A program made the translations under genes and the position numbers. A stretch of 64,000 bases of DNA from Pyrus communis (Eukaryota > Streptophyta > Magnoliopsida > Rosales > Rosaceae). The notes under the pieces were generated by a model. The model made no database searches, was not told where the DNA came from, and saw only the letters and a program-made list of their open reading frames with translations. Numbering within the stretch: the first letter of the stretch is position 1; each line of letters begins with the position of its first letter. Positions 43,233 to 55,694 of the stretch are shown piece after piece. The stretch spans positions 14,583,799 to 14,647,798 of the forward strand of contig NC_084813.1 of NCBI RefSeq assembly GCF_963583255.1. Direction: 5' to 3'.

Positions 43233-44880
43233 AATTAGTTATCATGTTGATCCGAAACCTGTTATTTTCGTATCGTATTAAAGGATTGTGTAAGTAACTG
43301 TCAAGTTTTATAATGACATGCATGCATTTGTGTCAAAATATATAAGAGATTCCATCACACACAATGTTTACTAAGATATTAGAAGAAAAAAAACTTTGCT
43401 AATAGGCGAGGCCCATTCGATCTTCAAATCCTTGAAATCTGCTGGTTTTCTTCTGCTTTATCTCTTAGCTAGTTATCTGCAGTATACGTGCACGCCATAC
43501 ATTTCTTAATTTTTTTTCGCTATAGTACTACCTACTAGCTAGCTAATAGCGTATTTTTCCTGCTATCAACTTACTTGCACATTTCTACTTTTTGTTTTCG
43601 CCACATATAGTTGCACAAGTATTTTGTTGTCTTCAAACTAACACATCTCTGGGTTTTGTGCTTTCACGACTCTCCATACTTGCTCCTACATCTTTCTTAC
43701 TACACAATTAAGCATGCACATGCAATCTTCTTTTCTTAGCGGCTGACACACTTGCAATACCACATTATTCTTGAATTGAGTTTCATTAATTACTGGTTTA
43801 AGTGGTTGAACAAAAGAGAAAGTTTGATTTGGACATACTACGTCACCATGGCCATCAATTGTTAACTGGTTCTTTATCCATGACATTGACAAATTAACAA
43901 ATGAGTTTTTTTTATTATCATCCTGTATATTATTGGTTACACTCTATATAAAAGTTAATTATTCAAACTTATTTAGCCTAAGATGTATTTAAACCATATT
44001 ATTATAGTTGATTCATTGTGTGGCTTAGTTCAATTCCTCATTCCTTAGTGTAAATACTATCGTTGTATTAAAACCAAATGACTTGTATATCTCAATATAA
44101 AATGATAACTTAAGCCCCACAAAACTTACTAAAATAAGATTATATTTATAAACGCAACCCAAATTATGTTCAAATGTATCTTATTTTTCTTCAAGCTCTA
44201 CTTCTTGTTACATGGTTGTCTAGTCAATGCTGACCCAATGGAAAAATTCAATGACCAGATCTGCATTTTTAAAGCCAACCGATTCGACAACTTCAACCCA
44301 AATAAATCATGGCAACCGACATCTTTGATTGAATCATGTCTACCCAACAACATTTAGGTGACGTTGGCGACTTGGCATGCATAGTTCATACATCAGTCAT
44401 AAAACCCCTAATTAACAGAAACCCCCAAATTGAACACTAGATGCAAACCTAGATTTGCAGAAAAATCTAAGAATTATTTAGGCTAATGATATGAAAATTG
44501 AATAGAAATGGGAGGAAATTTTCGCTTCACTTGTGCTGAGATGTTTCATATTCATGTTTGTGATTATTCATCCGTATTCGTTTGATGTTTGATTAGTGTT
44601 AATACGAAAAATCGATTCTACAAGTGATATAGCAGAGCTATAAAGAAAATGAGTGTTTGAACAACAAAAAGAATTTGTAAAAAGTAGGTTTCCAGAGCTT
44701 TGAAGTATTTCTGTGTTGAGTGAGTGTCATTTTCTTCCTCCTTTATGTTGCCTTTTATAAATCAGGCTTTTCCTTCTAGTGTAAGCCCTTTCCTCTCAGT
44801 TCATTCCTTAAGATCCAATAAGTTGCTGATTTAATTACTGTCAGAGGATGAGATTTCTTCTCGTAGCTCGAGCTTTTGTC
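43233..44880 (-). repeat. Right arm of the 1.65 kb inverted repeat
   Basis: Inverted copy of 19033-20679. A 26 bp sequence (AGGCGAGGCCCATTCGATCT and six more bases) at its outer edge, 43210-43235, duplicates 43404-43429 inside the arm. The other edge at 44880 runs straight into a truncated family A MITE. Confidence 0.9.
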
Positions 44881-46800
44881 TCTCTAGCATTATCCATATG
44901 GGTAATGCTTGGGAAACCAAAATTTTAAACAAAATTTACAAACCAAATGATGTGTCACTAAGAAGAAATAAGCACGTTAATCAACGCTGAAGTAATGATC
45001 CAATCATCAGGTAATTCTAGGGAAATCAAAATTTAAACCAAATAATGTGTCACCAATAAGAAATAAGCACGTTAATAAACACTGAGGTAATGATCCAATC
45101 ATCAATAACCATATCATTTGGTTTAAAATTTTAGTTTCCCTAGCATTAATAATAACAAGTCAATTTCTGGTCGGGTCATATACCTGTTTATTTTAACGGG
45201 TCTTACACGATAGGACCTGTTCAAATATTGAGTATGATACGAAAACGAAACGAACACAAAAAGCACCACACGAATGTCAAGTCTAGTTATTTCTCATTTT
45301 ATAGAGAAGAAACTCGGGTGAACATGTGAGTTGGAATTCAAGGTCAGCCCAGTTAGGTTTCCAAGTTAATATCCAAGGCTATTATAAGCCTATTCCTCAG
45401 CTTTATTTTACCCAATTGCTACAGAGAAAGATGACAAGGATAAAAATAGATACATTCGTCATGTACATTGCCAACGAAAACTTACCATTTTCTGATTTTC
45501 CATCAGCTGTTATCACTAGGACATAGGATAATACTATTTTATATCTTGAAAAACTGTAGTTTTACTACCAAATAATACAGTTTTTGTTACCACCCAAATC
45601 AGTCAATGAGTTAGTTCATCGTGTAAATGCGAAAATAATAGATGTAGAAGCCTGTGGGGTTTCTTTTGTTATTAAGAAGTTAATGCGGAGAAGGTAGGTT
45701 TACTTTGATTGCAATAAAAAAATTAAATGAGTTTGGTTTGGGGAGTTGACTTTTGATTTCACTAACAAGTTGTATCTATTTGGGATATTGAAAGGGAAAT
45801 GTTAGGGAAACCAAAATTTTAAACCAAATGATGTGTCACCAATAGGAAACAAACACGTTAATCAATGCTAAAATAATGATCCAATCATCAATAACCATAT
45901 CATTTGGTTTGCAAATTTGGTTTAAAAAATTTGGTCTCTCTAGCATTATCCGTATGGGTAATGCTTGGGAAACCAAAATTTTAAACAAAATTTGCAAACC
46001 AAATGATGTGTCACTAATAAGAAATAAGCACTTTAATCAACGCTGAAGTAATGATCCAATCATCAGGTAATTCTTGGGAAATCAAAATTTTAAGCCAACT
46101 AATGTGTCACTAATAAGAAATAAGCACGTTAATCAACACTGAGGTAATGATCCAATCATCAATAACCATATCATTTGGTTTAAAATTTTAGTTTCCCTAA
46201 CATTAATATTAACAAGTCAATTTCTGGTCGGGTCATATTCCCATTTATTTTAACGGGTCTTACACGACATGACCTGTGAAAATTTTGAGTATGACATGAA
46301 AAACGAAATGACCATAGAAAACACCACACGAATGTCAAGTCTAGTTATTTCTCATCTGATAGAGGAGAAACTCGGATGAACATGTGAGTTGGAATTCACG
46401 GTCAGTCCAGTTAGGTTTACAAGTTAATATCCAAGGCTATTATAAGCCTATTCATCAGCTTTATTTTACCCAATTGCTACAGAGAAAATGACAAGGATAA
46501 AAATAGATACATTCGTCATGTACATTGCCAACAAAAAGTTATCATTTTCTGTTTTTCCATCAGCTGTTATCACTAGGACATAGGACAATACCGTTTTATA
46601 TCTTGTAAAACTGTAGTTTTACTTCCAAAATAATACAGTTTATGTTACCAACCAAATCAATCAAGGAGTTAGTCGATGAGTTCGTGGTGCAAAATGCAAA
46701 AATAATAGATGTAGAAGCCCGTGGGTTTGCGTTTGTTATTAAGAAGTTGTTGTGTAGAAAGTAAGTTTACTTTGATTGTAATAAAACAAACTAGCCTTCA
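44881..46800. repeat. Mixed family A MITEs and family C repeats
   Basis: Order: MITE pieces 44881-45155, family C 45156-45720, a full MITE at about 45799-45955 preceded by the TTAAATGAGTTTGGTTTGGG segment, two partial MITEs to 46205, and family C 46206-46800. The same order A-A-C is present at 23218-24240, so larger composite units have been duplicated. No gene. Confidence 0.65.
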
Positions 46801-47668
46801 TGCACGCGCATGTAGAAATTAAGTTCATTTTGATTGCAATAAAACAAACTAGCCTTCATGCACGCACTCATGCGCGCGTAAAGGGCATTTTTTGAATCAC
46901 GGCATGTTACGCACGACTTACACATTTTACATGTATTTATATGATTAAATTGACAAAAGGAAAGTCAAATATTTGAAATAAATTAATAATCTTAGATCAT
47001 GCTAGAAAAAAAAACCCCTGATAAACCAATTAAAGTAGCTGAATTCACATAATAAAATCGATCTCGACAGAATTCACATTAAAAATAGAGAAAACAATAT
47101 TTAATAAACAATTAATTAAATCACATTACTGCTAGCCCATTGTAAGGCTAAGCCCACCCCCTAGTGAAATAATATCGTTTGTTAAGGAAAAAACATTTGA
47201 CAACTAATTTAATCACATTATGCATGCGAAAGACCTTTTTTATAACCGGCATTACACACCTCTGAAGATGTTTTGAACGTGTTTCAAAATAGAGAAAAAT
47301 AATATTAAATAAAGAACTGATTGAATCACATTATTGTTAGCCCATTATGAGGCTAAACCCACCCCCTGCCCCTTAGTGTAGATAACATCGTTTGTTTAAA
47401 AAAAAAAAAAACAATCATTTGGCAATTAATTTAATCACATTATTATCCGCGTACAAAAATCCTTTTTTATAACCAGCATTACACCCCTCTTAAGATGACA
47501 ACATGTTACGCGTGACCTACACGTTTTAAATGTATTTATATGCGTAAATTGACAAAAGGAAAGTCAAATATTTGAAGTAAATGAATAATTTTAGATCATA
47601 CTAGAAAAAACTCTTCATAAACCAATTAAAGTAGCTGAATTCACATAAGCAAAATTAGTCTCTATTGA
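46800..47668. repeat. Family B units left of the solo LTR
   Basis: Two to three units with the GGCTAAGCCCACC and TAGATAAC/TATCGTTTG blocks plus the TGTATTTATATGCGTAAATT block. At the start, AAGTTCATTTTGATTGCAAT and a TTCATGCACGC motif are tandemly repeated. The array resumes at 49878 after the solo LTR. Confidence 0.65.
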
Positions 47669-47673
47669 ATTTA

Positions 47674-49872
47674 TGACACACCCAGACCGAGATCAGGGCA
47701 TGCTGGCCGTTACGTGGAAGTGACGTAACCATGTGCACAGTGCGGAAGCTAATAAATAATAATAAAAGTACGAATAAATAAAAACCTAGCTATACACAAA
47801 GTAATAACATACATGTGCAAGCGTAAGTGCGAGAAACAAAGTTCAGAGCACGAAAGACCTAGTGCAGTCCGGGAGAAACAACACTAAATAAACACACCCA
47901 AAGGTGGTCCCACACTGGTGATAATCTGTTAGATAAGCCGGGAAAATCCTCTGGGGAGCCACCAAAAGCGCTAGCCAACTAGAACCTGGAGGGGCGCAAA
48001 ACAGAAAGCGTGTGTGGGCAAAAACAAAGCTTTTCAAAAACCATTTCATAAATAAAGTTCTAACCCCTCGCCGTAAAACCTGTATACTTCCCAGAAAAAT
48101 AGAATATACATATATATAAATCATGTGCAGAAATATGCCATGTCAAATGCCTCGAAATAAAATGCAAGTACTCAGGTAATGCCAAACAATGTCATGTAAT
48201 CTGTCAGCCGGAGTCACCTAATGTGACCTGTACGGCTGAAACTAGAGCTCAAATCTCCATCTCACTAACTATACCTGCACACAAGTCGGAACCACCTAAA
48301 GTGGTCTGTACGACAGGACTGGGTGTATAATAAGTACGCTCAAGTGCTACGATCACGTGAAGACTGGGCGAATAATCGCGGGTCACCTACGAGTCGGAAC
48401 CATCTAAAGTGGTTTGTACGACAGGACTGTGTACCTAACTTGGATCTAAGATGAGCGTATAGTGCAGGAGGTGAACATCACGTGAAGGATTGTGCCCAAC
48501 TCTGGGTGGGAGCACTAACACCGGGGGTGCAGGTTATGAGCTCTCTATGCATCTTTGCACTACTGAACACAGACATAAACCATAACTTACCTGGCACTTA
48601 CATGTGCGTCTGCAACACTAACATATATATATATATATATAGACACACACACACACACATATGCAACTAATAATGCATAATTAAATAGGCAAAGATCATG
48701 CATGGCATATAAACGTATAAATGTTTCAGTTCACTTTCTAGGAAAAACATAAATATATAGGTATATACGGAAAACCAAAAGCCCACTCACTGGTATATAG
48801 AAGTGTCGTAACCCCCTCACCTCGAGTGACCGCGCTCGTCCTTGGGATAGGTCTCACCTATATGCGAAACAACTATAAATACGTAAATTTTAAAGCACAT
48901 AACTAACATTACGAAATAACTTCTCATACAATGCTCAAATGGGGTGTATGAATACACTAACGTGATCTACTCAACCTCACGAACATCCCCATATTTTTAA
49001 AATAATTTTTCGATGCCGCACGCGCCCCCATGCGCCGGCCAAGGCACAGCCACACGCGCAGGCACGTGCCTGGCACACTGACGGTGTCAGTTAACGCCGT
49101 CAGGAATATTTCGTTAACTTTGACGGATTCCGTTAACGCCGTTAGGAATATTCCGTCCAAACTGACCGAATATTCCATCATCTTCTCTGGCCAAACTCCG
49201 GCGCCGTCACTGGCGATGGCGCCGGAAAACCGGGAAATTTTCAAAACTTCGTATCTCACTCGTTTTTCAACCAAATTTCACAAAATTGGTACCAAAATGA
49301 AGCTTACAACAAGAGGAACAAATCCATACCACTTTCAAGCACTAAAACTCACGGAATCTCGCCGGGAAAACACCACCAACTTCGGCTAAACCTGCAACTC
49401 ACGATCCCGACGTCCAAAACCTTCAAACGAACCACCCCGAGCCTCCTAAGGACCTCACCAAGCTTCCTACAAGCTTGAAATCCCCAAAAACACAAGAATT
49501 AACGTGTGCATGAACAGTGACCAAATCGGGGGATCTCGAGTTCGACGTGAAAACGAAGGTATTCTTATCTGAAATGGGTATGGTTGAACTCCTAAGGACC
49601 TCACGAGCACAAATGTGTAATTTGTTTCCTCGATCTGTGAAGATTTCAAGGGTTTTGGGTGGTGTCCATACGAAAAGGATCGGAAAATGAGAGAGAGAAG
49701 GACTCGGGATAGATAGGGAGAACAGGAGACAGGGATGAGGATGATGATGGATGTGTGGCTGGGATGCAACCAACCAAGAACCTAAAACAACCACTCAAAC
49801 AACAATTATCCATTAGGGGCAAAATCGTCATTTCACCCCTACAGTACGAAAAGTCTGGGACAGGCTGTCACA
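47674..49872 (-). mobile_element. Solo LTR of the gypsy family with perfect target duplication
   Basis: 2199 bp, plus-strand ends TGACACACCCAGACCG and GGCTGTCACA, flanked by ATTTA on both sides (47669-47673, 49873-49877). Removing LTR plus one ATTTA restores a continuous family B unit (TCTCTATTGAATTTACATTA), which proves the insertion point. There is no internal sequence, so it arose by recombination between two LTRs. Relics of the same LTR are at 26293-28218, 38262-40364 and 59201-61517. A 49030-49389 frame inside is not a gene. Confidence 0.95.
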
Positions 49873-49877
49873 ATTTA

Positions 49878-50380
49878 CATTAAGAATAGAAAAATAATAT
49901 TTAATAAACAATTGATTGAATCACATTATTGCTAACTTATTGTGTGTCTAAGCCCACCACTCCCCCTTAATGTAGATAATATTGTTTGTTTTTAAAAAAA
50001 AAAAAAAACAAAAACAAAAGCATTTGACAACTTATTTAATCACATTATTATCCGCTTGCAAAAGACCTTTTTTATAACCGGTATTACACGCATTTTAAGA
50101 TGTTTTAAACGTGTTTAAAAATAGAGAAATTGAATCACATTATTGCTAACTTATTGTGAGGTACTAATTATAAAAAAGAAAAAGAAAAAGAAAAAAAAAC
50201 TGTACCAAAAAATTAATTATTAAAAAAGCACTGTTAAAATGACAAAAATGCCCCTACCTTATTTGATGCATTATTTTAGCATGTCCTTTACGTTTTTTGT
50301 CTTGGGGTCATTTTTGTCCAAATATTTTTGTTGAAGCTTGGTGACACCAAAATCACTATTCACTGTACTCGGAGCCCTCC
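49878..50380. repeat. Family B units right of the solo LTR
   Basis: Continues the array, ending near GAAGCTTGGTGACACCAAAA, a sequence also found at about 40745-40765 at the end of another B unit. Confidence 0.6.
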
Positions 50381-52130
50381 TATTCATATCTTGGTGCAAA
50401 AAAGCCACCCTTTTTTTATCGGTTGGAAATTTGTCAGTCGAGCGAGTAACCATTTCCCGTAAGTGACACGAACTTAGAAGGGTTTTGCATTCTCCTTTCC
50501 GCTTTTACAATCGGGTTGGGGTGGTTGGAAGCATAAAAATGCACTTTTTCCCTTTTCCTTTGTTTTCTAATTCGGAACACAAATCAAACCCTAACATTTC
50601 AACTTTTCCAAGATTTCAAAACTTCTATTTGCAGGCATCAATCACAAAATAAACACCAAAGAAGTCAATCATTGAGAAAACACCAAAAACCAAAATCAGA
50701 TGCCAAAAATCCATAAAATTAAAAGAATTAAAATATGGGTTTTATTAATCGGGTAGTGAATCACTAAACTACCACGAATGATGCTAAAACTAAATCAAAC
50801 AACAATAAAAATTAAACCCTAATTTATTTTTTTTAATTCGAAAAAAGAAAGAGGGTAATGTTTTTTCTTCACAAACCTCTCTAACCCAATGAAGAGTGCT
50901 CCTATCAAGTCCTTCAGTGAACATATCTCTTCTGGGTTCTTCCCTTATGTGCACAAAAAATAAAAAATTTAAAAACACCAAAAACTAAAAAAAAAATAAA
51001 AATCAACTTTTTTTCTCCAGAGATTCTGACAGAGAAAACTAGAGAGAAAATTGAAGAGATAGGTAGAAAGATCGTCAGGAGACGATCAACTTTCTCTCTT
51101 GGGCCAAGACCAAATTTCGGCGAGATTAGCCAGAATTAGCAAAACTTCACCAAAAAAGGGTCACCGTTCTAGGCTCCAATCTTTGAACATAGTTGATTTT
51201 GAGGTGTGGGTATCATATCAGATGGAAGAGGGTTCTAATACGAATTTATAGGCTCCGACCTTGCGCGATTTCGTTGCTGTATGAAAACGTTATGATAAAA
51301 TGAACTTTGAGAACTTACAGAAGAGGTCTTAGCCATTTTTTTTGTTTTAATAGATCGCCTACCAAGAGGTATTGCCGACAACAAAACTTGAACCTACATA
51401 GGCCTTAATCTAATGAAGAGAGCAATCATTACCAACTTAACCAATCCTTGTTGGCTTATCTTCCAACCATTTTGCCATTGTCATTTGCTCACAATATGCA
51501 TTATAAGTCTTGCATGCTTCAACAATAAAACTATATCAATGCTATGTGTAGTTTTAAACCCTCAAATTCTAATTGTGGTTGATCATGAAATGTAACCGAT
51601 GCATTGGTGTACCATTCTATTTTTATTTCCTTCCCTTTTTTTTTTTGGTTATTGTAGTGACTTATCCATCTTAACTGTTTTTCTATTTTTTTTTTTTTTT
51701 AAATTGAGAATTTCATTGGATCAGGTGAAATTAAAAGGCACTTTTTTGGATCATGTTTTGATGATTTTTTTACCGTACACTAAATTATGACATATTCTGA
51801 TACATTAAAATATTAAGTTCAACTCTTTAAATTAGATTGAATATCTCATACTCTGATGTACTGTAACCAAACTTCATGTACAAGTCCTAATGTTAAACCC
51901 CATCCCCAAATTATTGTAAATTTCACAATTTCCCTAATGTTTTATTGAAATTTACATTTTGGTCCCCCATCCCTAACCCAATCCTATTTGCTTTTGGGGA
52001 TTTCCTCATATTTTCTCTCCACTCACTGCCTGCCATGTGGCAACCCACTAACTCACTCCAATCTCTCTCTTCCTTACCCCGAGTCTCTCAGCTCACACTC
52101 TCTCTCGCTCTCTGTCGGATTTCCCTCTCC
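50381..52130. other. Low-repeat segment, no confident gene
   Basis: This stretch lacks the surrounding repeats. On the minus strand 50877-50943 could be an exon: it follows TGCACATAAG, encodes EEPRRDMFTEGLDRSTLHWV plus RE, and is followed by GAG/GTTTGTG. I do not recognise the protein and found no partner exons. 51960-52125 is CT-rich, like a 5' leader (CTCTCTCGCTCTCTGTCGG), then runs abruptly into family B sequence, suggesting a gene-edge fragment. Confidence 0.3.
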
Positions 52131-52332
52131 CCCCTGAGTGTAGATAATATCGTTTGTTAAAAATAAAAAAATAAAAAAAAAAATCATTCGACAACTAATT
52201 TAATCACACTATTATCCGTGTGCGAAATACCTATTTTATAATCGGCATTACATGCCTCTTAAGATGTTTTGAACATGTTTTAAAATAGAAAAATGAATCA
52301 CATTATTGCTAGCCTATATATTGTGAGGTACT

Positions 52333-52367
<35 letters not shown>

Positions 52368-52905
52368 AGCACAAAAAAAAAAAATTGAAATGACGAAGCC
52401 ATTTTTGAATCACGGTGTGCTACGCTCGACTTACACATTTTCAATGTATATATATATGCATACATTGACCAAAGGAAAGTTAAATATTTGAAGTAAGTGA
52501 ATAATCTTAGATCATGCTAGAAGAAACCCCTCATAAACCAATTAAAGCAGCTGAATTCACATAATTAGATCGGCCTCTATAGAATTTACATTAAGAATAG
52601 AGAAAATAGTATTTAATAAACAATTAATTGAATCACATTATTGCTAGTCTATTATGAGGCTAAGCCCACCCTGCCTCCCTCTTAGTGTAGATAATATCGT
52701 TTGTTAAAAGAAAACAATCATTTGACAACTAATTTAATCACATTATTATCTGCGTGCAAAATACATTTTTTATAACCGGCATTACACGTCACTTAAGATG
52801 TTTTGAATGTGTTTAAAAATAAAGAAAATAATATTTAATGAACAACTAATTGAATCACATTATTGCTAGCCTATTGCAAGGCTAAGCCCACCCACTGCCC
52901 CTTGG
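52130..52905. repeat. Family B units
   Basis: Two to three units with A-tracts of up to about 35 bases near 52338-52366. The GAAACCCCTCATAAACCAAT block is also present. No gene. Confidence 0.65.
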
Positions 52906-53200
52906 TTTGCAAATTTGGTTTAAAAAATTTGGTCTCCTTAGCATTATCCATATGGGTAATGCTAGGGAAACCAAAATTTTAAACAAAATTTGCAAACCAA
53001 ATGTGTCACTAATAGAAAATAAGCACGTTAATCAACGTTCAAGTAATGATCCAATCATCAACAACCATATCAATTGGTTTAAAAATTTTGGTCTCCCTAG
53101 CATATATGGGTAATGCTATGGAAACCAAAATTTTAAACCAAAGTTACAAATCAAAAGATGTGTCACTAGTAGGAAATAAGCACGTTAATCAACGCTGAAA
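52906..53200. repeat. Family A MITE pieces
   Basis: A right terminal repeat (52906-52945), one nearly full MITE from TAATGCTAGGGAAACC (52955) to TCCCTAGCATAT (53105), and the left half of another to 53200. Confidence 0.65.
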
Positions 53201-53538
53201 TCACTCCCCAAATAGTGTCCCCACCCTTTCACTTAAGGAAAAAAAACAATATAATTGAACCCATTTTTACAATAAGGCTGAAGGAATTAATAAATTGGTG
53301 TTGGAGTAGTTATCAGGAGATTCAAATCTAACACCTTTACTTATGAGTAAAAAGAAATATCAACTATACTATTAGACCATAATATTAATGTAGCAATATT
53401 CAAACAACTTGAAAGATGTTAATAATCTGTTTCTATTTGGTTGATTATATTTGTTTACCAAGTCGAACAAAACTAACACGAAAACTTACCAGGTGAAATC
53501 ACTCTCACCTTATCGTTATAAGACGACTATCAGAACGA
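53201..53538. other. Non-coding spacer
   Basis: AT-rich. I see no gene or repeat. Confidence 0.4.
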
Positions 53539-53886
53539 TCAAGGCAAACCTATTCATTCCACCAAAGCCAATTGACTTGAGCACTTTCCAACTTTGATGG
53601 ACACTCACAAGGGGTATGATGTGTCGCATACTTCGTGCATCAAATGGTCATCTATTAGGAAATATGACATATATGATCCAGTCGCCCACACCATGTGAAG
53701 CTTGCTAGCTAGGTCAAGGCAAACCTATTCATTCCACCAAAGCCAATTGACTTGAGCACTTTCCAACTTTGATGGACACTCACAAGGGGTATGATGTGTC
53801 GCATACTTCGTGCATCAAATGGTCATCTATTAGGAAAGATGACATGTGATCCAGTCGCCCACACCATGTGAAGCTTGCTAGCTAGG
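53539..53886 (+). repeat. 175 bp tandem duplication
   Basis: The unit TCAAGGCAAACCTATTCATT...AAGCTTGCTAGCTAGG occurs twice in a row (53539-53713, 53714-53886). The copies are almost identical, differing by a two-base deletion and a substitution in GAAATATGACATATATG. It appears recent. Confidence 0.95.
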
Positions 53887-54228
53887 TAAAAGCAACATAA
53901 GTCGTCCTATGAAAACAGCTATAAAGAGCTCTCCACTTTCTTCCATGGTTTCGTAATGGAATTTGTTAGCTCGAATGTCTTTAAAATTCAACAATGTTCG
54001 ACTAAAATGAGGAGAATATAAGATTTTGTTGATGGTAAACAAAGTACCATTGGGCAACACGAGTTGGGCTTTGCTATGCCCTTCTATTAATGGCGTTGGG
54101 CCACCGATTGTTGTCACTAAGGATTTAGTAAACGTGTAGTTGAGGAAATAAACGCAATTTGTTTTCTGCTTCATGACGATTGGCCTTATCATTGTTATTC
54201 CTAGACTGCTTGTGAGATTAAGACCCAT
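53878..54228 (-). pseudogene. Ty1/copia protease-region fragment
   Basis: Reads PTPLIEGHSKAQLVLPNGT, KILYSPHFSRTLLNFKDIRA and ETMEESGELFI. This matches the region after the protease in a group of plant copia polyproteins (G.A...LPNGT...I..ALYSP...RNLLSFKDIR..GYHIET). Frames upstream to about 54480 are degraded. Its 3' end overlaps the second copy of the 175 bp repeat. Confidence 0.75.
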
Positions 54229-54559
54229 GGTTCAAACCTGCTTGTCTTTCCTCTTGTTGTTCTTCGAACGTTAGGATGACTGGCCCTTCTCATTGACTCG
54301 ATTCATTTTCCTTCCCCTGGAAACATTTGCATTGACTTCTGACAATGTAACAGCATTTAAACCACGTAGGTCGACGATTATGGTTTTGCATCAACAAGTT
54401 ATTGTTCTTCTTAACTAGAGAACTGTTGCGAGGTCTGAGAACCTTTGATAGTTTCACTCTTTTTGTACTGCTACTGGAGCATAATGTTCGAGGAATTAAA
54501 GATGAAACAGGTCTTCTCCAGTAAGATGTATAATGTTCTTATAAGAACATTGTTGACTA

Positions 54560-54745
54560 TTCTTACGTAGGCTTATGGAGCTTCCTGTTAAGCTCGAATT
54601 TAATGGGAAGTCTCTTTTTGAAAGTTGTGGCAGCCATACGGTCGTCGGTTCTATCTACCTCAACAAACTCTGTGCGGAATCACTTAATGTAGTCTCGGAG
54701 ACTTTCATTGTCTCTCTAGCGAATCAGGAATATGGTGTCTTTTCC
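54560..54745 (-). pseudogene. Retrotransposon gag-domain remnant
   Basis: The minus strand reads RDNESLRDYIK, stop, FRTEFVEVDRTDDRMAATTF and KKRLP. This is the central helix of the plant gypsy Retrotrans_gag domain (E.LR.Y..RF..E). About 55 residues survive with stops. Confidence 0.55.
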
Positions 54746-55640
54746 TCTCTTCACCTCCTTGTTAGGGGTAGGCCGGGGTGGATTTTACTATTTTAAAACT
54801 AAGAACTAGACCTAACCCGACCCATATAAAATGGGCTAGTTCCTACGAGTCCAACAGGTACAAACTCTTCTTCTTCTTCTTCTTTTTTTTTTTTTTTTTT
54901 TTTCCTAATTTTCAGTATCCACCATCGCCAAATCCAACACCTACAACCTATTCGTTATCCTTTTGGAGGGAAAAACCCTAACCCTAACATTCACAACCCT
55001 ATAGATCCCCATCACTTCCATCAAGCACCTCCTATACAAAATCTTCAAACACAATTTCGAATTCATCAAAAAATAAAATAAAATTGAATCTCTATAAGAA
55101 CTAGAGACATCCGTCTTCCACACGGATCGAACCAGAGACGTCTTCAAGCATTTCTCACTGACCTTAACGCACAAATCGAACCAAAAACGTCTCTTCCTCA
55201 CGGATCCAAGACATCCACCTTCACCATTACAAATTACATTAGTTGATCAATCAAAACAAAATCAGAAACCTGCAAAATTCTTGAATCAAAAACCCACATA
55301 ATTCCTAAATCAATCGAAAAGCTTATGCAAAAACCCTAAATTCCACTGATTATGCTTCGCAAACCCAAAACAAAAAATTGAAAATTTAGTAAATACGAAA
55401 TTTAATTCAATCAACCCGCGACGGTTTCAGAAATTCAGAGAGGGAGAGGGAAAGGGAGAGAGAGATAGAGACTTACGACGTCGCTGACGACTGTTATATG
55501 AGCTGAGCTGCGATCTGCGACGCAGGCCATGAAAGCGCATGTGGCAATGTGGTTGGAGCGAGGGTGGGGAGGCGAACCAGGGAGAAAACACGGTGTGGGT
55601 GGCAATACCGACGCGCTTAGCATTCCCTAACTGACTCTGT
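54746..55640. other. Non-coding segment with (TTC)n/T tract
   Basis: A (TTC)n then poly-T tract at 54868-54903. The motif AGAGACATCC/AGACGTCTT recurs within 55100-55200. No gene recognised. 55430-55470 is GA-rich. Confidence 0.35.
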
Positions 55641-55694
55641 AGTCGTCCTATCTTTCATGCGCACAATGCTCTACTGGTTGGTCAAGACATCAAG

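Noticed and set aside
19033..44880. The inverted arms as terminal inverted repeats of one giant transposon
   Set aside because: No target duplication, no transposase between them in a matching family, and the spacer is a gypsy element flanked by the same repeats that occur outside the arms.
49030..49389. 119-codon plus-strand frame with Thr/Val-rich repeats
   Set aside because: It lies wholly inside the solo LTR and corresponds to the TTCCGTTA-type repeat region, not to a gene.
24240..52905. Repeat arrays considered as CRISPR-like or centromeric satellite
   Set aside because: Units are long, imperfect and contain poly-A tracts without unique spacers; the DNA is plant nuclear. No monomer of regular 150-180 bp length was found.
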